DNA of 64,000 nt from Clostridiales bacterium (GTDB taxonomy: Bacteria; Bacillota; Clostridia; Christensenellales; Pumilibacteraceae), in contig DQGD01000007.1 of the NCBI GenBank assembly GCA_003533505.1, positions 52,121 through 116,120 of the forward strand, read 5' to 3'. The notes under the pieces were generated by a model, which saw only the letters and a list, made by a program, of their open reading frames with translations, was not told the origin of the DNA and ran no database searches. How positions within the stretch are numbered: position 1 is the stretch's first letter; every line of letters begins with the position of its first letter. Of this stretch, positions 26,743-35,820 are shown in pieces. A program made the position numbers and the translations under genes.

Positions 26743-27083
26743 AAAGGTCAAAAACGTTTTTTTAGCATGAGATTATTACGGTCGCGGAAAGCCGCTCCCT
26801 CATAATGACGTTGTAAAACAAAAGCGGCTTGCTGAATCTAAATTAAAACGCGCACTCTCCGTCCTCCCACGTCATTCAGAGGAGCGAACAGAGCACACAG
26901 GGGCGATGTTCGCGACGTGGAATCCCCCACGGAAGAAAAGGACTAATGCTCTTGTCATTCTGAGCGGAGCGACAGCGCAGCCGAAGAATCTAGCCGTAGG
27001 CGCATAATTATTATATTTTTTACGCTTCGCTAGATTCCTCGGCAAGCTCGGAATGACGTATAAGGTAGGACAATCAAAACCCA

Positions 27084-27177
27084 AACGCGCACTCTCCGTT
27101 TTCTGCCGTCATCCTGAGCGCGCGGCATTCCGCGCGCGTGAGGACCCCCGACATGGAACGAATAATTGACTTTATAA
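27084..27177. repeat. 94-base direct repeat, copy 2
   Basis: Same length and orientation as 26649-26742. Differences are clustered at the CCCCTGC/CCCCGAC stretch. Confidence 0.85.
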
Positions 27178-27278
27178 TTAGGCGAATATCACCCGAGCGA
27201 CAGCGAGGATATAACTCGCCGTAGGCGAATCTCACTCGTATCCCCTGCATGGAGCGAATAATCATTCATATAGTAATA

Positions 27279-27311
27279 AAAGTAGCCGCATGGGTTTCAT
27301 ACGGCTGCTTT
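27279..27311 (-). terminator. Terminator of the GH78 gene
   Basis: Ten-base stem (27279-27288 with 27302-27311, one G-U pair). Read on the minus strand it is followed by TTTATTAC, 28 bases past the rhamnosidase stop. Confidence 0.72.
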
Positions 27312-27338
27312 GTAAAATGCGGTTATTGCTTAACTATG

Positions 27339-29600
27339 TTATTGCTCAATCACGCGCGTGGTGACGCCGCACGGCAGGACTTCGCCGGTGGGCTTGAACA
27401 CCGCGTGAACGCCGACGGGAACTGTGACGGTCACGGCGACGGAACCGCCCGTGCGCTTCCACTCGACGACGAGCGTACCCAAGCCCTTAAAGACGTGCGT
27501 TGCGCGGACGGAATCCAGCGCGCTTACGGTTTTGGGGTCGATTACGACGTCGGTGTGCTTCGTCAGCCCCTCGTTTATTCTGATGCCGCCGAGCGCCTCG
27601 TAGAACCAGCCGCTTACGTCGCCCCAGAAGTGGTGATTGAGCGAACGGGCGTTGTGCGAGCCGCACGCGAACATATCGGAAGTGTAGGGGAATTCTTCGC
27701 TCGGCTTGCGGAAGATTTCGTACAGCGTGGTCGCGCCTGTCAGCACATGGTTTGCAAAAGACGGGTAGTCGGGACGGGTAATCATGCGGTAGGCGAGTTC
27801 GGTTTCGCCCATATCGGAGAGCACTCGAAACAAAGTGCGCGCGCCCAGCACGCCGATTTGAATATGCCCGTCGTATTTTGCGATAGCCTTTTTCAGCCCG
27901 ACAAGCGCGGCTTGCATTTCGTCCTTGCGGAACGCGCCGTAGTACATAGCCATTGCCTGACCTGCCTGCGAGAGCGGCACGACTTCGGTGTGATCGGCGT
28001 TCATAAGGTGGCTGCGGAATGCGGCTACCAGCCGATCGTGAAGCTCGCTGCAAGCGGCTGAGCGGCGATTGTCGCCGACGGCGGCAAAAAGTTCGGTCGC
28101 CATACGCGTAAGGTTTACGAGCGTAAGAGTGTCGGTAACGACGAGCGGAGTGGTGAGTTCGCCGCCCGGTCCGTCGACTTCGCACCAATCGCCCAAGCCG
28201 TAGTGCGCAAGCCCTTTGTCGTCGAGCTTAGAGGGGATATATTCGATATAGCGATAAATATTGTCGGCGCACTCGCGGAAGCAGTCGAGGTTGCCGTTTA
28301 TTCTCCACAGCATGAACGGGAGCATCGTGAGCGCGATGTCCCACGCCGGACCGTTGCCCCAATCGAAGCCCCAGCCGCCGGTAGGAATAATGCCGGGGAG
28401 AGCTCCGTCCTCGCGCTGAGCCCTGCATACGCATCTCAGCCACTCGACGAGGCTGTCCTCGACGTCCATGTTCATCAGGAATTGCTGAGCGGACAGCGCG
28501 GCGTCGCCCGTCCAGCCGTTCTTTTCGCGGTGCGGACAGTCGGTGGGGAAGTAGTAGAAATTCGAGCGGTTTGAGCGCACGGCATTTTGCTGAATGCGGT
28601 TGACGATATAGTCCGAGCACTCGAACGTGCCCGAGTCGTCCATGCGACTGCTCATCACGAGGTATGTGAGAAGGTCCGAAGACGCTTGCTCGGGGCGCAG
28701 CCACATGACTTCGGCGTAACGGAAGCCGAAATAGGTAAAGTGCGGAACGTAGACTTCTTCCTCGCCGCCCTTAAGCGTGTACTCGACCGTCTGAATATAG
28801 CCGGGCATGGTCTGATCGTCGAACGAAACGTTCGCCTGATCCACGCCGTGGAAGTTCGCAATCTCACCCAGCTTAATAGTCAGTTTCTGTCCGCGCTCGC
28901 CCTTGACTTTCAGTCGTATCGTGCCGGCGTTATTCTCGCCGAAATCGTAGATATACGTATTCGCCTTACTCTTAAAGACGGATACGGGCTTGATTTCGCG
29001 GTAGACGGTAATCGGCGGCGCGGCGCAAATACGCTTTTCGCCTTTGTTCGAGGGTACGGCAAAGGGCTCGCCCCAGGTCTTGTCGTCGAAGCCGGGCGCG
29101 TTCCAGCCGTCCGCTTCTTCTCTCGCGTCATAGCGCTCGCCCGCGCGCAGGCTGTCGAACTTTACGGGCGAAGGACGCCACTTAAAACCGCCGTCCGCCT
29201 CGAACAGCAGTTTGCCGTCCGCTTCGACGGCGATGGCGAACTTCGGAGCCGAGCGGAACGCGTTTTTGTAGAAATCCCACACGCGCGTGTCCTCGTCCTG
29301 CATGCCGTTGCCCAGCAGCAGTCCCACGACGTTTTCGCCCTCGGTAAGGTACTCGGCGACGTCGTAGTTATCGTAGTAGATAACCTGGTCGGGATTGGAA
29401 ATGTACGGGGCGAGCGCGCCCTTGGTGATGTTTTTGCCGTTGACGAACAGGACGTAAAAGCCCAGACCCGTGACGGTGATTTCCGCTTTTTTCGGCGCGG
29501 AGCCGAGCGTGAAGCTTTTGCGCAGCATGGGCGCGGCAACGTGGTCGTGAACGGTGTTGTATTCCTTCGTGCAGGAATAGAACTTGTCGGAAAGCAGCAT
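27339..29600 (-). CDS. Alpha-L-rhamnosidase, GH78 family
   Basis: The 753-residue product removes terminal alpha-L-rhamnose from pectic or glycosidic substrates. The N-terminal beta-sandwich domains carry GFYVLFVNGKNITKGALAPY and YIYDFGENNAGTIRL, typical of bacterial rhamnosidases. The (alpha/alpha)6 barrel has the family signature FPTDCPHREKNGWTGDA and later WGFDWGNGPAWDIAL. No signal peptide, so a cytosolic enzyme acting on imported oligosaccharides. I chose ATG 29600 because GGAGG lies 7 bases upstream on the minus strand, whereas the open frame to 29705 overlaps the promoter. It is not in the GH2 operon but may serve the same substrate. Confidence 0.9.
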   Translation of the reverse strand: MLLSDKFYSCTKEYNTVHDHVAAPMLRKSFTLGSAPKKAEITVTGLGFYVLFVNGKNITKGALAPYISNPDQVIYYDNYDVAEYLTEGENVVGLLLGNGMQDEDTRVWDFYKNAFRSAPKFAIAVEADGKLLFEADGGFKWRPSPVKFDSLRAGERYDAREEADGWNAPGFDDKTWGEPFAVPSNKGEKRICAAPPITVYREIKPVSVFKSKANTYIYDFGENNAGTIRLKVKGERGQKLTIKLGEIANFHGVDQANVSFDDQTMPGYIQTVEYTLKGGEEEVYVPHFTYFGFRYAEVMWLRPEQASSDLLTYLVMSSRMDDSGTFECSDYIVNRIQQNAVRSNRSNFYYFPTDCPHREKNGWTGDAALSAQQFLMNMDVEDSLVEWLRCVCRAQREDGALPGIIPTGGWGFDWGNGPAWDIALTMLPFMLWRINGNLDCFRECADNIYRYIEYIPSKLDDKGLAHYGLGDWCEVDGPGGELTTPLVVTDTLTLVNLTRMATELFAAVGDNRRSAACSELHDRLVAAFRSHLMNADHTEVVPLSQAGQAMAMYYGAFRKDEMQAALVGLKKAIAKYDGHIQIGVLGARTLFRVLSDMGETELAYRMITRPDYPSFANHVLTGATTLYEIFRKPSEEFPYTSDMFACGSHNARSLNHHFWGDVSGWFYEALGGIRINEGLTKHTDVVIDPKTVSALDSVRATHVFKGLGTLVVEWKRTGGSVAVTVTVPVGVHAVFKPTGEVLPCGVTTRVIEQ

Positions 29601-29707
29601 GATTTTCCTCCGATGATAATAAAATTTTGTCCGTCGCGTTACGGAATCGTATTCCGGGTGGGTGGGCGGAATTGCCGCCGCGCGACTGCAACTATAATTA
29701 TACACGA

Positions 29708-29736
29708 ATTATACACGCGATATTTTCGGCGGTCAA
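29708..29736 (-). promoter_or_regulatory. Promoter of the GH78 gene
   Basis: Minus-strand TTGACC (29736-29731), 17-base spacer, TATAAT (29713-29708). A second TATAAT follows 5 bases downstream. Leader of about 100 bases. Confidence 0.78.
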
Positions 29737-29911
29737 GCGCGCGGATAAGCGTTTTTTACGAGAGCGAAAAACCCTACCGCTATCTGTGGGTTGTAGCCGC
29801 TTATCGGACGTAAAAGCCCGAAAAACGCCGATTTCGCTCGCGACGAGTGCGCGAGGGTGGGGATAATCGCGTTTTTTCGCGGTTAAATTATGTTAAAGCT
29901 CGTAAAAACGC
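29737..29911. other. Intergenic region between divergent GH78 and secG promoters
   Basis: No gene or clear repeat. It holds only the separation between the minus-strand promoter ending at 29736 and the secG promoter starting at 29912. Confidence 0.5.
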
Positions 29912-29940
29912 TTGCGTGTTTTCAAAATTTGTGGTATAGT
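29912..29940 (+). promoter_or_regulatory. Promoter of secG
   Basis: TTGCGT at 29912-29917 and TATAGT at 29935-29940, spacer 17, 55 bases before the secG ATG. Confidence 0.72.
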
Positions 29941-29994
29941 ACTTAGGTATCCTGCGGCATAATGCCCGTAAGGAATGTTAAGAGGTGTAAGCAA

Positions 29995-30309
29995 ATGAAA
30001 TTCGATTTAGCTAATTTATTCGCGGTCGCGCCTTGGGTATCCGAGTCGTTCCCCATTATAAGAATGGTGCTCCTGATTATTATCGCCGTGATTTCGTTCG
30101 CGCTGATTTTCGTCGTTCTTTTCCAGCCCGGCAAAGAGGACGGCGGCATGGGTGCGCTGGGCGGCAGCACGACCGACACGTTCTATTCCAAGAATAAGTC
30201 GCAAACCTGGGAAAGCACGCTCAAGCGACTGACGATTGTTTTGTCCGTCGTCATTGCGGCGCTTGCGATTGCATTCTTCGTCACCGTTGCGATTTACAGC
30301 GGTATGTAA
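29995..30309 (+). CDS. secG: Preprotein translocase subunit SecG
   Basis: The 104-residue membrane protein has two hydrophobic helices (about 22-42 and 80-101) joined by the conserved loop FQPGKEDGGMGALGGSTTDTFY. It assists SecYE in protein export. It is longer than the 70-80 residues usual in Bacillota because of an N-terminal extension of about 20 residues. The start at 29995 follows AGAGGTG by 6 bases; the upstream in-frame ATG at 29962 has no ribosome site. The order secG then rnr is the common Bacillota arrangement, but smpB and tmRNA do not follow here. Confidence 0.88.
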   Translation: MKFDLANLFAVAPWVSESFPIIRMVLLIIIAVISFALIFVVLFQPGKEDGGMGALGGSTTDTFYSKNKSQTWESTLKRLTIVLSVVIAALAIAFFVTVAIYSGM

Positions 30310-30321
30310 AAACGGAAAAAG

Positions 30322-30352
30322 GAGCGGACGGCTGTCATCGTCCGCTTTATTT
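30322..30352 (+). terminator. Terminator between secG and rnr
   Basis: AGCGGACG (30323-30330) and CGTCCGCT (30339-30346) with a T-rich tail. Some read-through is likely, since secG and rnr are usually coupled. Confidence 0.7.
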
Positions 30353-30462
30353 TTTGTCGGGGCTTCGGCCGAGCCGATTTCGCCGCGGCAGGTAAATTTA
30401 ATAAAACGCGCCGGGAAAAGAAGCATGGGCGCGTTTTCGTATGTTTGGAGGTAGCGGTAATC

Positions 30463-32439
30463 ATGTACAGAAACAATTTCAGAAAACAGGGAACAAATGG
30501 CGGTAAACCTGTAGGGAAAAAAGACGATTTTAATAAGAGAAATAAGTCCTCGCGCCGCGTGGGCGATTACGTCGAGGGCAAGGTGCAGGGCAGCGGCAAG
30601 GGCTTTGCGTTTCTTATTCCGTCGGACGGCGGCGAGGATTTGTTTATCGCGGCTCGCGACTTGTTCGGCGCGATTCACGGCGACGACGTGGTGGCTAAGG
30701 TCACGGGTACGCGCAGGGGCGGCGGCGAGTGCGAGGTGCTGAAAGTACTGAAGCGCAACGTCACCGACGTCGTGGGCGTGTTCGACGGCTTCGGCGTGGG
30801 CTCAATCGAGCGCGGCTTGGGCACGGTCAAGGTCGAGTTCACGGGCGGCGTAAAGGCGCAAAAGGGCGACAAGGTCGTTGCCAAAATTATGGACGGAAGC
30901 CCCGTCCGCTGCAAAATAACCGAGGTGCTGGGAAAAGAGGGCGACACGCTCGCCGACATTATGGGCGTAATCCGCTCGTACAAGCTGCGCGAGGATTTTC
31001 CTGCGGCTGTGATTAAAGAAACCGCGGCTATCCCCGATGAAGTGACGGACGCGGAGGAAAAGGGCAGGCGCGACTTCCGCGACGACATAGTGGTAACCGT
31101 CGACGGCGCGACGTCAAAAGACTTCGACGACGCGATTTCCGTCGTGAAAAAGCCGAACGGGTACAGACTTTTTGTGCACATCGCCGACGTCGCCGAGTAT
31201 GTCAAAGAGAACACGCCGCTCGACCGCGAGGCAATCGAGCGCGGTACCAGCGTGTACTTTGCCGACCGCGTGCTGCCGATGCTCCCCGAAAAACTGTCCA
31301 ACGGCATCTGCTCGCTCAACGAGGGCGTGGACAGGCTGGCGATGAGTTGCGTGATGGACTTCGACGGCGAGGGCAATATCGTTTCGCACGAGATTTGCGA
31401 GGGAGTAATCCGCTCCAAAGCGCGCATGACCTACGATTGGGTAGAAAGCATATTCGCCGGCGAAGACGAGGCGATACGGAGAGCGGACGAAAAAAACGTC
31501 GCTATCGTGCCCATGCTGACGGCGGCGAAAGAGCTTGCCGAGCTTTTGATGAAAAAACGCGCGGCTCGCGGTTCGGTGGAGTTCGACATCGAGGAGAGCG
31601 AGATTGTCATGGGCGAAAACGGTAAGGTTTTAGACGTGAGAAAGCGCGCGCGGCTGTTCTCGCACAAGCTTATCGAGGAGTTTATGCTGGCTGCCAACGA
31701 AACGGTTGCCGAGCATTTTGCGACGAGAAAAGCGCCGTTCGTGTACAGAGTGCACGAGGTGCCGCCGCTCGAAAAAGTGGAAAGCCTTAACGACTACCTC
31801 GCGGCGTTCGGGCTGTCCGTGCCCGACAAGCCCGCTCCCGAGGACTACGCGCGGCTTATCGAGAGCCTGGACGAGAGCGTAAAGGGCGCGGTGAACCGCG
31901 TCGCGCTGCGTTCGATGTCAAAGGCGGAATACAAGCCCGAGTGTCTCGGGCACTTCGGACTTGCGGCGGAGTACTATTGCCACTTCACGTCGCCTATCCG
32001 CCGCTATCCCGACCTTGCAATACACAGAATTATCAAGTATTTTCTGCGCGGAGGCGCGGACGCGAAAAAGAAGTTCGGCGCGTTCGTGTCGGAAGCTTCC
32101 GTCAAGAGCAGCGAGCGCGAGAAGATAGCCGAGGAAGCCGAAAGAAAGGTGGACGATTTGCTGAAAGCCAAGTTCATGCAGGACAAAATCGGCGAGAAAT
32201 ATACCGCCGTCGTCAGCGGCGTGACCGAATGGGGCTTGTTCTGCGAGCTCGACAACAGCGTCGAGGGCATGATTCGCGTCGAAACGCTGGGCAATAACTT
32301 CAAGTACGATGAAAAGCGCATGCTTCTCGGCAACGGAGTGCGCGCGTTCCGCATGGGCGATTCGGTGAAAATCCGCGTCGAAGCCGTAAATTACGACAGG
32401 GTTTCCTTCGTCCTCGACGAAGATGAAAGCAAAAGATAA
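30463..32439 (+). CDS. rnr: Ribonuclease R
   Basis: The 658-residue product is a 3'-5' exoribonuclease that degrades structured RNA. An N-terminal basic stretch is followed by cold-shock domains (VEGKVQGSGKGFAFLIP, KRNVTDVVGVFDG). The RNB catalytic domain has SKDFDDAISVVKK with the metal-binding aspartates near residue 220, and TSPIRRYPDLAIHR near 515-528. A C-terminal S1 domain (YTAVVSGVTEWGLFCEL) binds RNA. The length is a little below the 700-800 typical of the family. Start ATG 30463 is 11 bases after GGAGG; an earlier in-frame codon at 30445 overlaps that site. Confidence 0.93.
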   Translation: MYRNNFRKQGTNGGKPVGKKDDFNKRNKSSRRVGDYVEGKVQGSGKGFAFLIPSDGGEDLFIAARDLFGAIHGDDVVAKVTGTRRGGGECEVLKVLKRNVTDVVGVFDGFGVGSIERGLGTVKVEFTGGVKAQKGDKVVAKIMDGSPVRCKITEVLGKEGDTLADIMGVIRSYKLREDFPAAVIKETAAIPDEVTDAEEKGRRDFRDDIVVTVDGATSKDFDDAISVVKKPNGYRLFVHIADVAEYVKENTPLDREAIERGTSVYFADRVLPMLPEKLSNGICSLNEGVDRLAMSCVMDFDGEGNIVSHEICEGVIRSKARMTYDWVESIFAGEDEAIRRADEKNVAIVPMLTAAKELAELLMKKRAARGSVEFDIEESEIVMGENGKVLDVRKRARLFSHKLIEEFMLAANETVAEHFATRKAPFVYRVHEVPPLEKVESLNDYLAAFGLSVPDKPAPEDYARLIESLDESVKGAVNRVALRSMSKAEYKPECLGHFGLAAEYYCHFTSPIRRYPDLAIHRIIKYFLRGGADAKKKFGAFVSEASVKSSEREKIAEEAERKVDDLLKAKFMQDKIGEKYTAVVSGVTEWGLFCELDNSVEGMIRVETLGNNFKYDEKRMLLGNGVRAFRMGDSVKIRVEAVNYDRVSFVLDEDESKR

Positions 32440-32515
32440 ACTTGCGGCACCGAGTTTTTCTCCTGCGGCGAATAATTCGCGGCGTTATCGCGCATACTGC
32501 GGTCAGGAGGGCGAA

Positions 32516-32590
32516 ATGGACGAATTTACGATTTTGGGCGAATTGTCGGCGTGCGTGCCCATGGTAAAGCCGCCGAGAGTAATCGGCTGA
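32516..32590 (+). CDS. Possible 24-residue small protein
   Basis: A 25-codon frame (MDEFTILGELSACVPMVKPP then RVIG) begins at ATG 32516, preceded by AGGAGGGCGAA, one of the best ribosome sites in the window. It ends 23 bases before a long hairpin at 32614. No homologue is recognised. It could be a real small protein, a leader peptide or chance. The Cys-Val-Pro-Met-Val-Lys-Pro-Pro stretch is not membrane-like. Confidence 0.4.
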   Translation: MDEFTILGELSACVPMVKPPRVIG

Positions 32591-32613
32591 AAAGAATAAT
32601 CGCGCTGCAAAAA

Positions 32614-32659
32614 ACGCGTAAAACGGAGCGAGCTGCATGGCTTGCTCCGTTTTACGCGT
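32614..32659. terminator. Long perfect hairpin after rnr
   Basis: A 16-base perfect stem, 32614-32629 with 32644-32659. The run of A just before it becomes a U-run on the minus strand, so it is strongest as a minus-strand terminator; on the plus strand it lacks a U-tract. Confidence 0.65.
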
Positions 32660-32741
32660 GCGATTATCGGGTTTAGCCGCGGCAAGCGCGCCGCAAAAGC
32701 CGCGCTTCCGTCGATTTTTTGTCGCAACCGCGGCAAAAGCG

Positions 32742-32770
32742 TTGCAAAACTCGGGCGATTGTTATATAAT
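32742..32770 (+). promoter_or_regulatory. Promoter of ychF
   Basis: TTGCAA at 32742-32747 and TATAAT at 32765-32770, spacer 17, about 110 bases before the ATG. Confidence 0.75.
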
Positions 32771-32879
32771 ACCGAATAGTGGACAGGGCGAGGAACGCCT
32801 TTCGTCCGTAAATAACAAATAGCTTAGCCTGCCGCAAAACGTTAGCCCGCGCGCGGCGGCGATAAAGAGAGGTCAGATA

Positions 32880-33968
32880 ATGAAACTCGGAGTTGTAGGT
32901 CTTCCGAACGTCGGAAAGAGCACGCTTTTCAATGCAATCACGGAAGCCGGCGCGGAGTGCGCAAATTACCCGTTCTGCACGATTGAGCCCAACGTGGGCG
33001 TAGTCGCCGTCCCCGACGAGCGGCTGGACGTGCTGGCAAAAATGTACGACACCAAAAAGGTTACGCCTGCGGTGCTGGAATTCGTGGACATCGCGGGGCT
33101 CGTCAAGGGCGCGTCGGCAGGCGAGGGCTTGGGCAACAAGTTCCTCTCGCACATTCGCGAAGTGGACGCAATCGTGCACGTCGTTAGATGCTTCGACGAC
33201 GCGAACATAATCCACGTCGACGGCACCGTCGACCCGTTGCGCGACATCGACACAATCGACCTCGAGCTTATACTGTCCGACCTCGAGAGCGTGAAAAAGC
33301 GTCTTGACAAAGCGGAAAAGTACGTCAAGACCGGCGAGAAAAGCTACATAGAAGAAGCGGAGCTGCTGCGAAAACTGAACGACACGCTGGAGAGCGGCAA
33401 GCCGATTCGTTCGCTAAGTCTTAGCGAGGACGAAAAAGCGATGACCGACGGATTCTTCCTTATCACCTCCAAGCCCGTGATTTACTGCGCGAATATCGGC
33501 GAGAACGACATCGGCAAGAGCAACGCTTACTCGCAGAAAGTCAAGGAGTTCGCCGAAAAAGAGGGCTCCGAGTACATGGAAATCTGCGCCAAAGTGGAGG
33601 AGGAAATCGCGTCGCTCCCAAAAGAGGACAGAAAAATGTTCCTCGACGAAATGGGCTTAGCCGAAAGCGGACTCAGCCGCATCATAAAGAAAGGTTACGA
33701 GCTTTTGGGGCTTATCAGCTACCTCACGGCAGGCGAAAAAGAAGTCCGCGCCTGGACTATCGAAAAGGGCACGAAGGCTCCGCAGGCGGCAGGAAAGATA
33801 CACAGCGACTTTGAAAAAGGCTTTATCCGCGCCGAAATCGTCAGCTACGACGACCTCGTCGAGTGCGGCGGCTTCAATCAGGCGAAGGAAAAGGGCAAGG
33901 TCAGGAGCGAGGGCAAGGACTACGTTTTCCGCGACGGCGACGTGGCGCTGTTCCGCTTCAACGTGTAG
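32880..33968 (+). CDS. ychF: Redox-regulated ATPase YchF (Obg-like)
   Basis: The 362-residue product is an Obg-family P-loop protein that prefers ATP and binds ribosomes. The P-loop is GLPNVGKSTLFNAIT (residues 7-21), switch region DIAGLVKGASAGEGLGNKFL near 67-86, and the base-recognition segment is YCANIGEND, differing from NKxD as in true YchF. A coiled-coil insertion (residues 125-165) and a C-terminal TGS domain (VRAWTIEKGTKAPQAAGKIH) complete the family layout. Length is as expected (about 363). Confidence 0.95.
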   Translation: MKLGVVGLPNVGKSTLFNAITEAGAECANYPFCTIEPNVGVVAVPDERLDVLAKMYDTKKVTPAVLEFVDIAGLVKGASAGEGLGNKFLSHIREVDAIVHVVRCFDDANIIHVDGTVDPLRDIDTIDLELILSDLESVKKRLDKAEKYVKTGEKSYIEEAELLRKLNDTLESGKPIRSLSLSEDEKAMTDGFFLITSKPVIYCANIGENDIGKSNAYSQKVKEFAEKEGSEYMEICAKVEEEIASLPKEDRKMFLDEMGLAESGLSRIIKKGYELLGLISYLTAGEKEVRAWTIEKGTKAPQAAGKIHSDFEKGFIRAEIVSYDDLVECGGFNQAKEKGKVRSEGKDYVFRDGDVALFRFNV

Positions 33969-34040
33969 CCGCGAGGGCGGATTTACGGTAAATCGACCGC
34001 TGTTCGGGTTTATTTAGTAAAAAACAAGGAAAATAACGAA

Positions 34041-35735
34041 ATGGATTTCAAAAGGATATTGGCAGGGCTTATCGCCTGCGAAAACGTGACCGAGGACGAG
34101 GTGTACGCGGCGCTCGCGCCCACGCCCGACATTACGAAAGGCGACGTGTGCCTGCCGTGCTTCAAGTTTTCAAAGGCGCTCAGGAAAGCTCCGCAGGCGA
34201 TTGCGGAGGAGCTTAAAAGGCGGCTTGACGACAGTAAGAGCGAGATTATAGAAAAATCGGCGGTTGAGGGCGGCTATCTCAACGTCTACTACGACCGCGC
34301 GAAAATCGCGGAGGAGCTGTTTGCGGCGGTGGAGAAAAACGGCGGCGCGGTGGTAGTCAAACCGCAGAACGGCAAGACCGTGTGCATTGACTACTCGTCG
34401 ATAAACATCGCCAAGCCGTTCCACATCGGACATCTTCTCACCACCGTCATCGGCGGTTCGCTGTACAGAATCTACAAGTACCTCGGCTACAACGCGGTGG
34501 GTATCAACCACCTCGGCGATTGGGGCACGCAGTTCGGCAAGATGATTTCGGCGTACTTAAGGTGGGGCGACGACGCGGACATAGAAAAACGCGGCGTGCG
34601 CGCGCTCCTTGATTTGTACGTCCGCTTCCACGCGGAAGCCGAAACGGACAAGAAGCTCGAAGCGGAGGGCAGAGCCTGGTTCAAGAAAATCGAGGACGGC
34701 GACCCGAAAGCCCTCGAAATTTTCGGCAAGTTCAAGGACATCACCTTAAAGGAAGTGAAGCGCGTCTACGAGCGGCTGGGCGTGGAATTCGACTCCTACG
34801 CCGGCGAGAGTTTTTATAACGACAAAATGCAGCCCGTCATCGACGAGCTGAGAGAAAAGGGACTGCTGACCGAGAGCGAGGGCGCGACCGTCGTCGACCT
34901 CGAGAAGTACGGCATGCCGCCCTGCCTCATATTAAAGTCCGACGGCGCGACGCTGTACGCCACGCGCGACCTTGCTGCCGCCGTCTATCGCAAAAAGCAC
35001 TACGACTTTTACAAGAACCTGTACGTCGTGGCTTATCAGCAAAATTTGCACTTCCGTCAGCTTTTCAAGGTGCTCGAGCTCATGGGCTACGATTGGGCAA
35101 AGGACTGCGTGCACGTCGCGTTCGGCATGGTCAGCCTCGAGGGTCAGGGCGCGCTGTCCACGCGTAAGGGCAACGTGGTGTTCCTCGACGATGTGCTCGA
35201 CGCCGCCGTCAAAAAAGCCGAAGAGGTCATCGACGGCAAGAATCCCGAGCTTGAAAATAAGCGCGAAATAGCCGCCGAGGTAGGCGTGGGGGCAGTCGTG
35301 TTCGGAGCGCTCGCTTCGGGCAGAATCAAGGACTTGTCCTTCTCGCTCGACAAGGCGTTGTCCTTCGAGGGCGAAACCGCGCCGTACCTTCAATACACTC
35401 ACGCCCGTTGCCGTTCGGTGGCGGAGCGCGCCGGAAAAATCGACGGCAGGCTGGATACGAGTGTACTGTGCGACGACGATTCGTTCACGCTCGTGCGGCT
35501 TATCGGCGAATTCGACAAGACGGTGGAGAACGCCGCCGAAAAGTACGAACCCAGCATAATTTCGCGGTATCTTCTCGACGTTGCCGCAGCATATAATCGC
35601 TTCTATCTGAATTGCAGAATAATCGGGCAAGCCCCCGACGTCAGCTATACGCGACTCGCGCTCACCTCGCTGGTCGCCGAAGTGCTGGAAAAGGGCTTGA
35701 ATCTGCTGCTTATAAAAGCCCCCGATAAAATGTAA
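34041..35735 (+). CDS. argS: Arginyl-tRNA synthetase
   Basis: The 564-residue class I synthetase charges tRNA-Arg. The N-terminal tRNA-recognition domain (residues 1-100) leads to SSINIAKPFHIGHL with the HIGH box near 127-141. GDWGTQFGKMI follows, then LSTRKGNVVFLDDVL, the KMSKS-equivalent loop, and a C-terminal helical anticodon-binding domain ending in IKAPDKM. AAGGAAAATAACGA before ATG 34041 gives a modest ribosome site. It ends with its own terminator at 35758. Confidence 0.96.
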   Translation: MDFKRILAGLIACENVTEDEVYAALAPTPDITKGDVCLPCFKFSKALRKAPQAIAEELKRRLDDSKSEIIEKSAVEGGYLNVYYDRAKIAEELFAAVEKNGGAVVVKPQNGKTVCIDYSSINIAKPFHIGHLLTTVIGGSLYRIYKYLGYNAVGINHLGDWGTQFGKMISAYLRWGDDADIEKRGVRALLDLYVRFHAEAETDKKLEAEGRAWFKKIEDGDPKALEIFGKFKDITLKEVKRVYERLGVEFDSYAGESFYNDKMQPVIDELREKGLLTESEGATVVDLEKYGMPPCLILKSDGATLYATRDLAAAVYRKKHYDFYKNLYVVAYQQNLHFRQLFKVLELMGYDWAKDCVHVAFGMVSLEGQGALSTRKGNVVFLDDVLDAAVKKAEEVIDGKNPELENKREIAAEVGVGAVVFGALASGRIKDLSFSLDKALSFEGETAPYLQYTHARCRSVAERAGKIDGRLDTSVLCDDDSFTLVRLIGEFDKTVENAAEKYEPSIISRYLLDVAAAYNRFYLNCRIIGQAPDVSYTRLALTSLVAEVLEKGLNLLLIKAPDKM

Positions 35736-35757
35736 CAATAGCCAAACGTACAACCCG

Positions 35758-35801
35758 AAAAGGTCACGACTCTTTAAATTTTTTCGAGCCGTGACCTTTT
35801 T
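35758..35801. terminator. Bidirectional terminator after argS
   Basis: AAAAGGTCACG (35758-35768) pairs with CGTGACCTTTT (35790-35800), with A and T runs on both sides. It can end both argS and the minus-strand small gene at 35821. Confidence 0.82.
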
Positions 35802-35820
35802 CGTGGCGTTTTAAGTCCAA

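Larger units (their letters stand above)
26517..27278. repeat. Repeat-rich non-coding gap
   Basis: No credible gene. A 9-base hairpin lies at 26529-26554 (GGGGGACAC / GTGTCCCCC). A 94-base direct repeat occurs at 26649-26742 and 27084-27177, with a partial third start at 26847. Stretches such as GTCATTCTGAGCGGAGCGA are of the short palindromic intergenic type that I recall as widespread in gut Bacillota. A fragment of the repeat end (CCCCTGCATGGAGCGAATAATC) is seen again near 27242. Confidence 0.75.
32440..32879 (+). other. rnr-ychF intergenic region
   Basis: Contains the 24-codon frame at 32516, the hairpin at 32614 and the ychF promoter at 32742. The remaining bases, 32771-32879, are a leader of about 100 bases with no recognised riboswitch. 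Confidence 0.5.

Noticed and set aside
26577..26765. Short open frame in the repeat-rich gap
   Set aside because: It spans a direct repeat also present at 27084, has no ribosome site, and the translation is low-complexity.
26517..27278. CRISPR array suggested by regular repeats
   Set aside because: The repeat units are 94 bases, only two complete copies, with irregular spacing and no cas genes.
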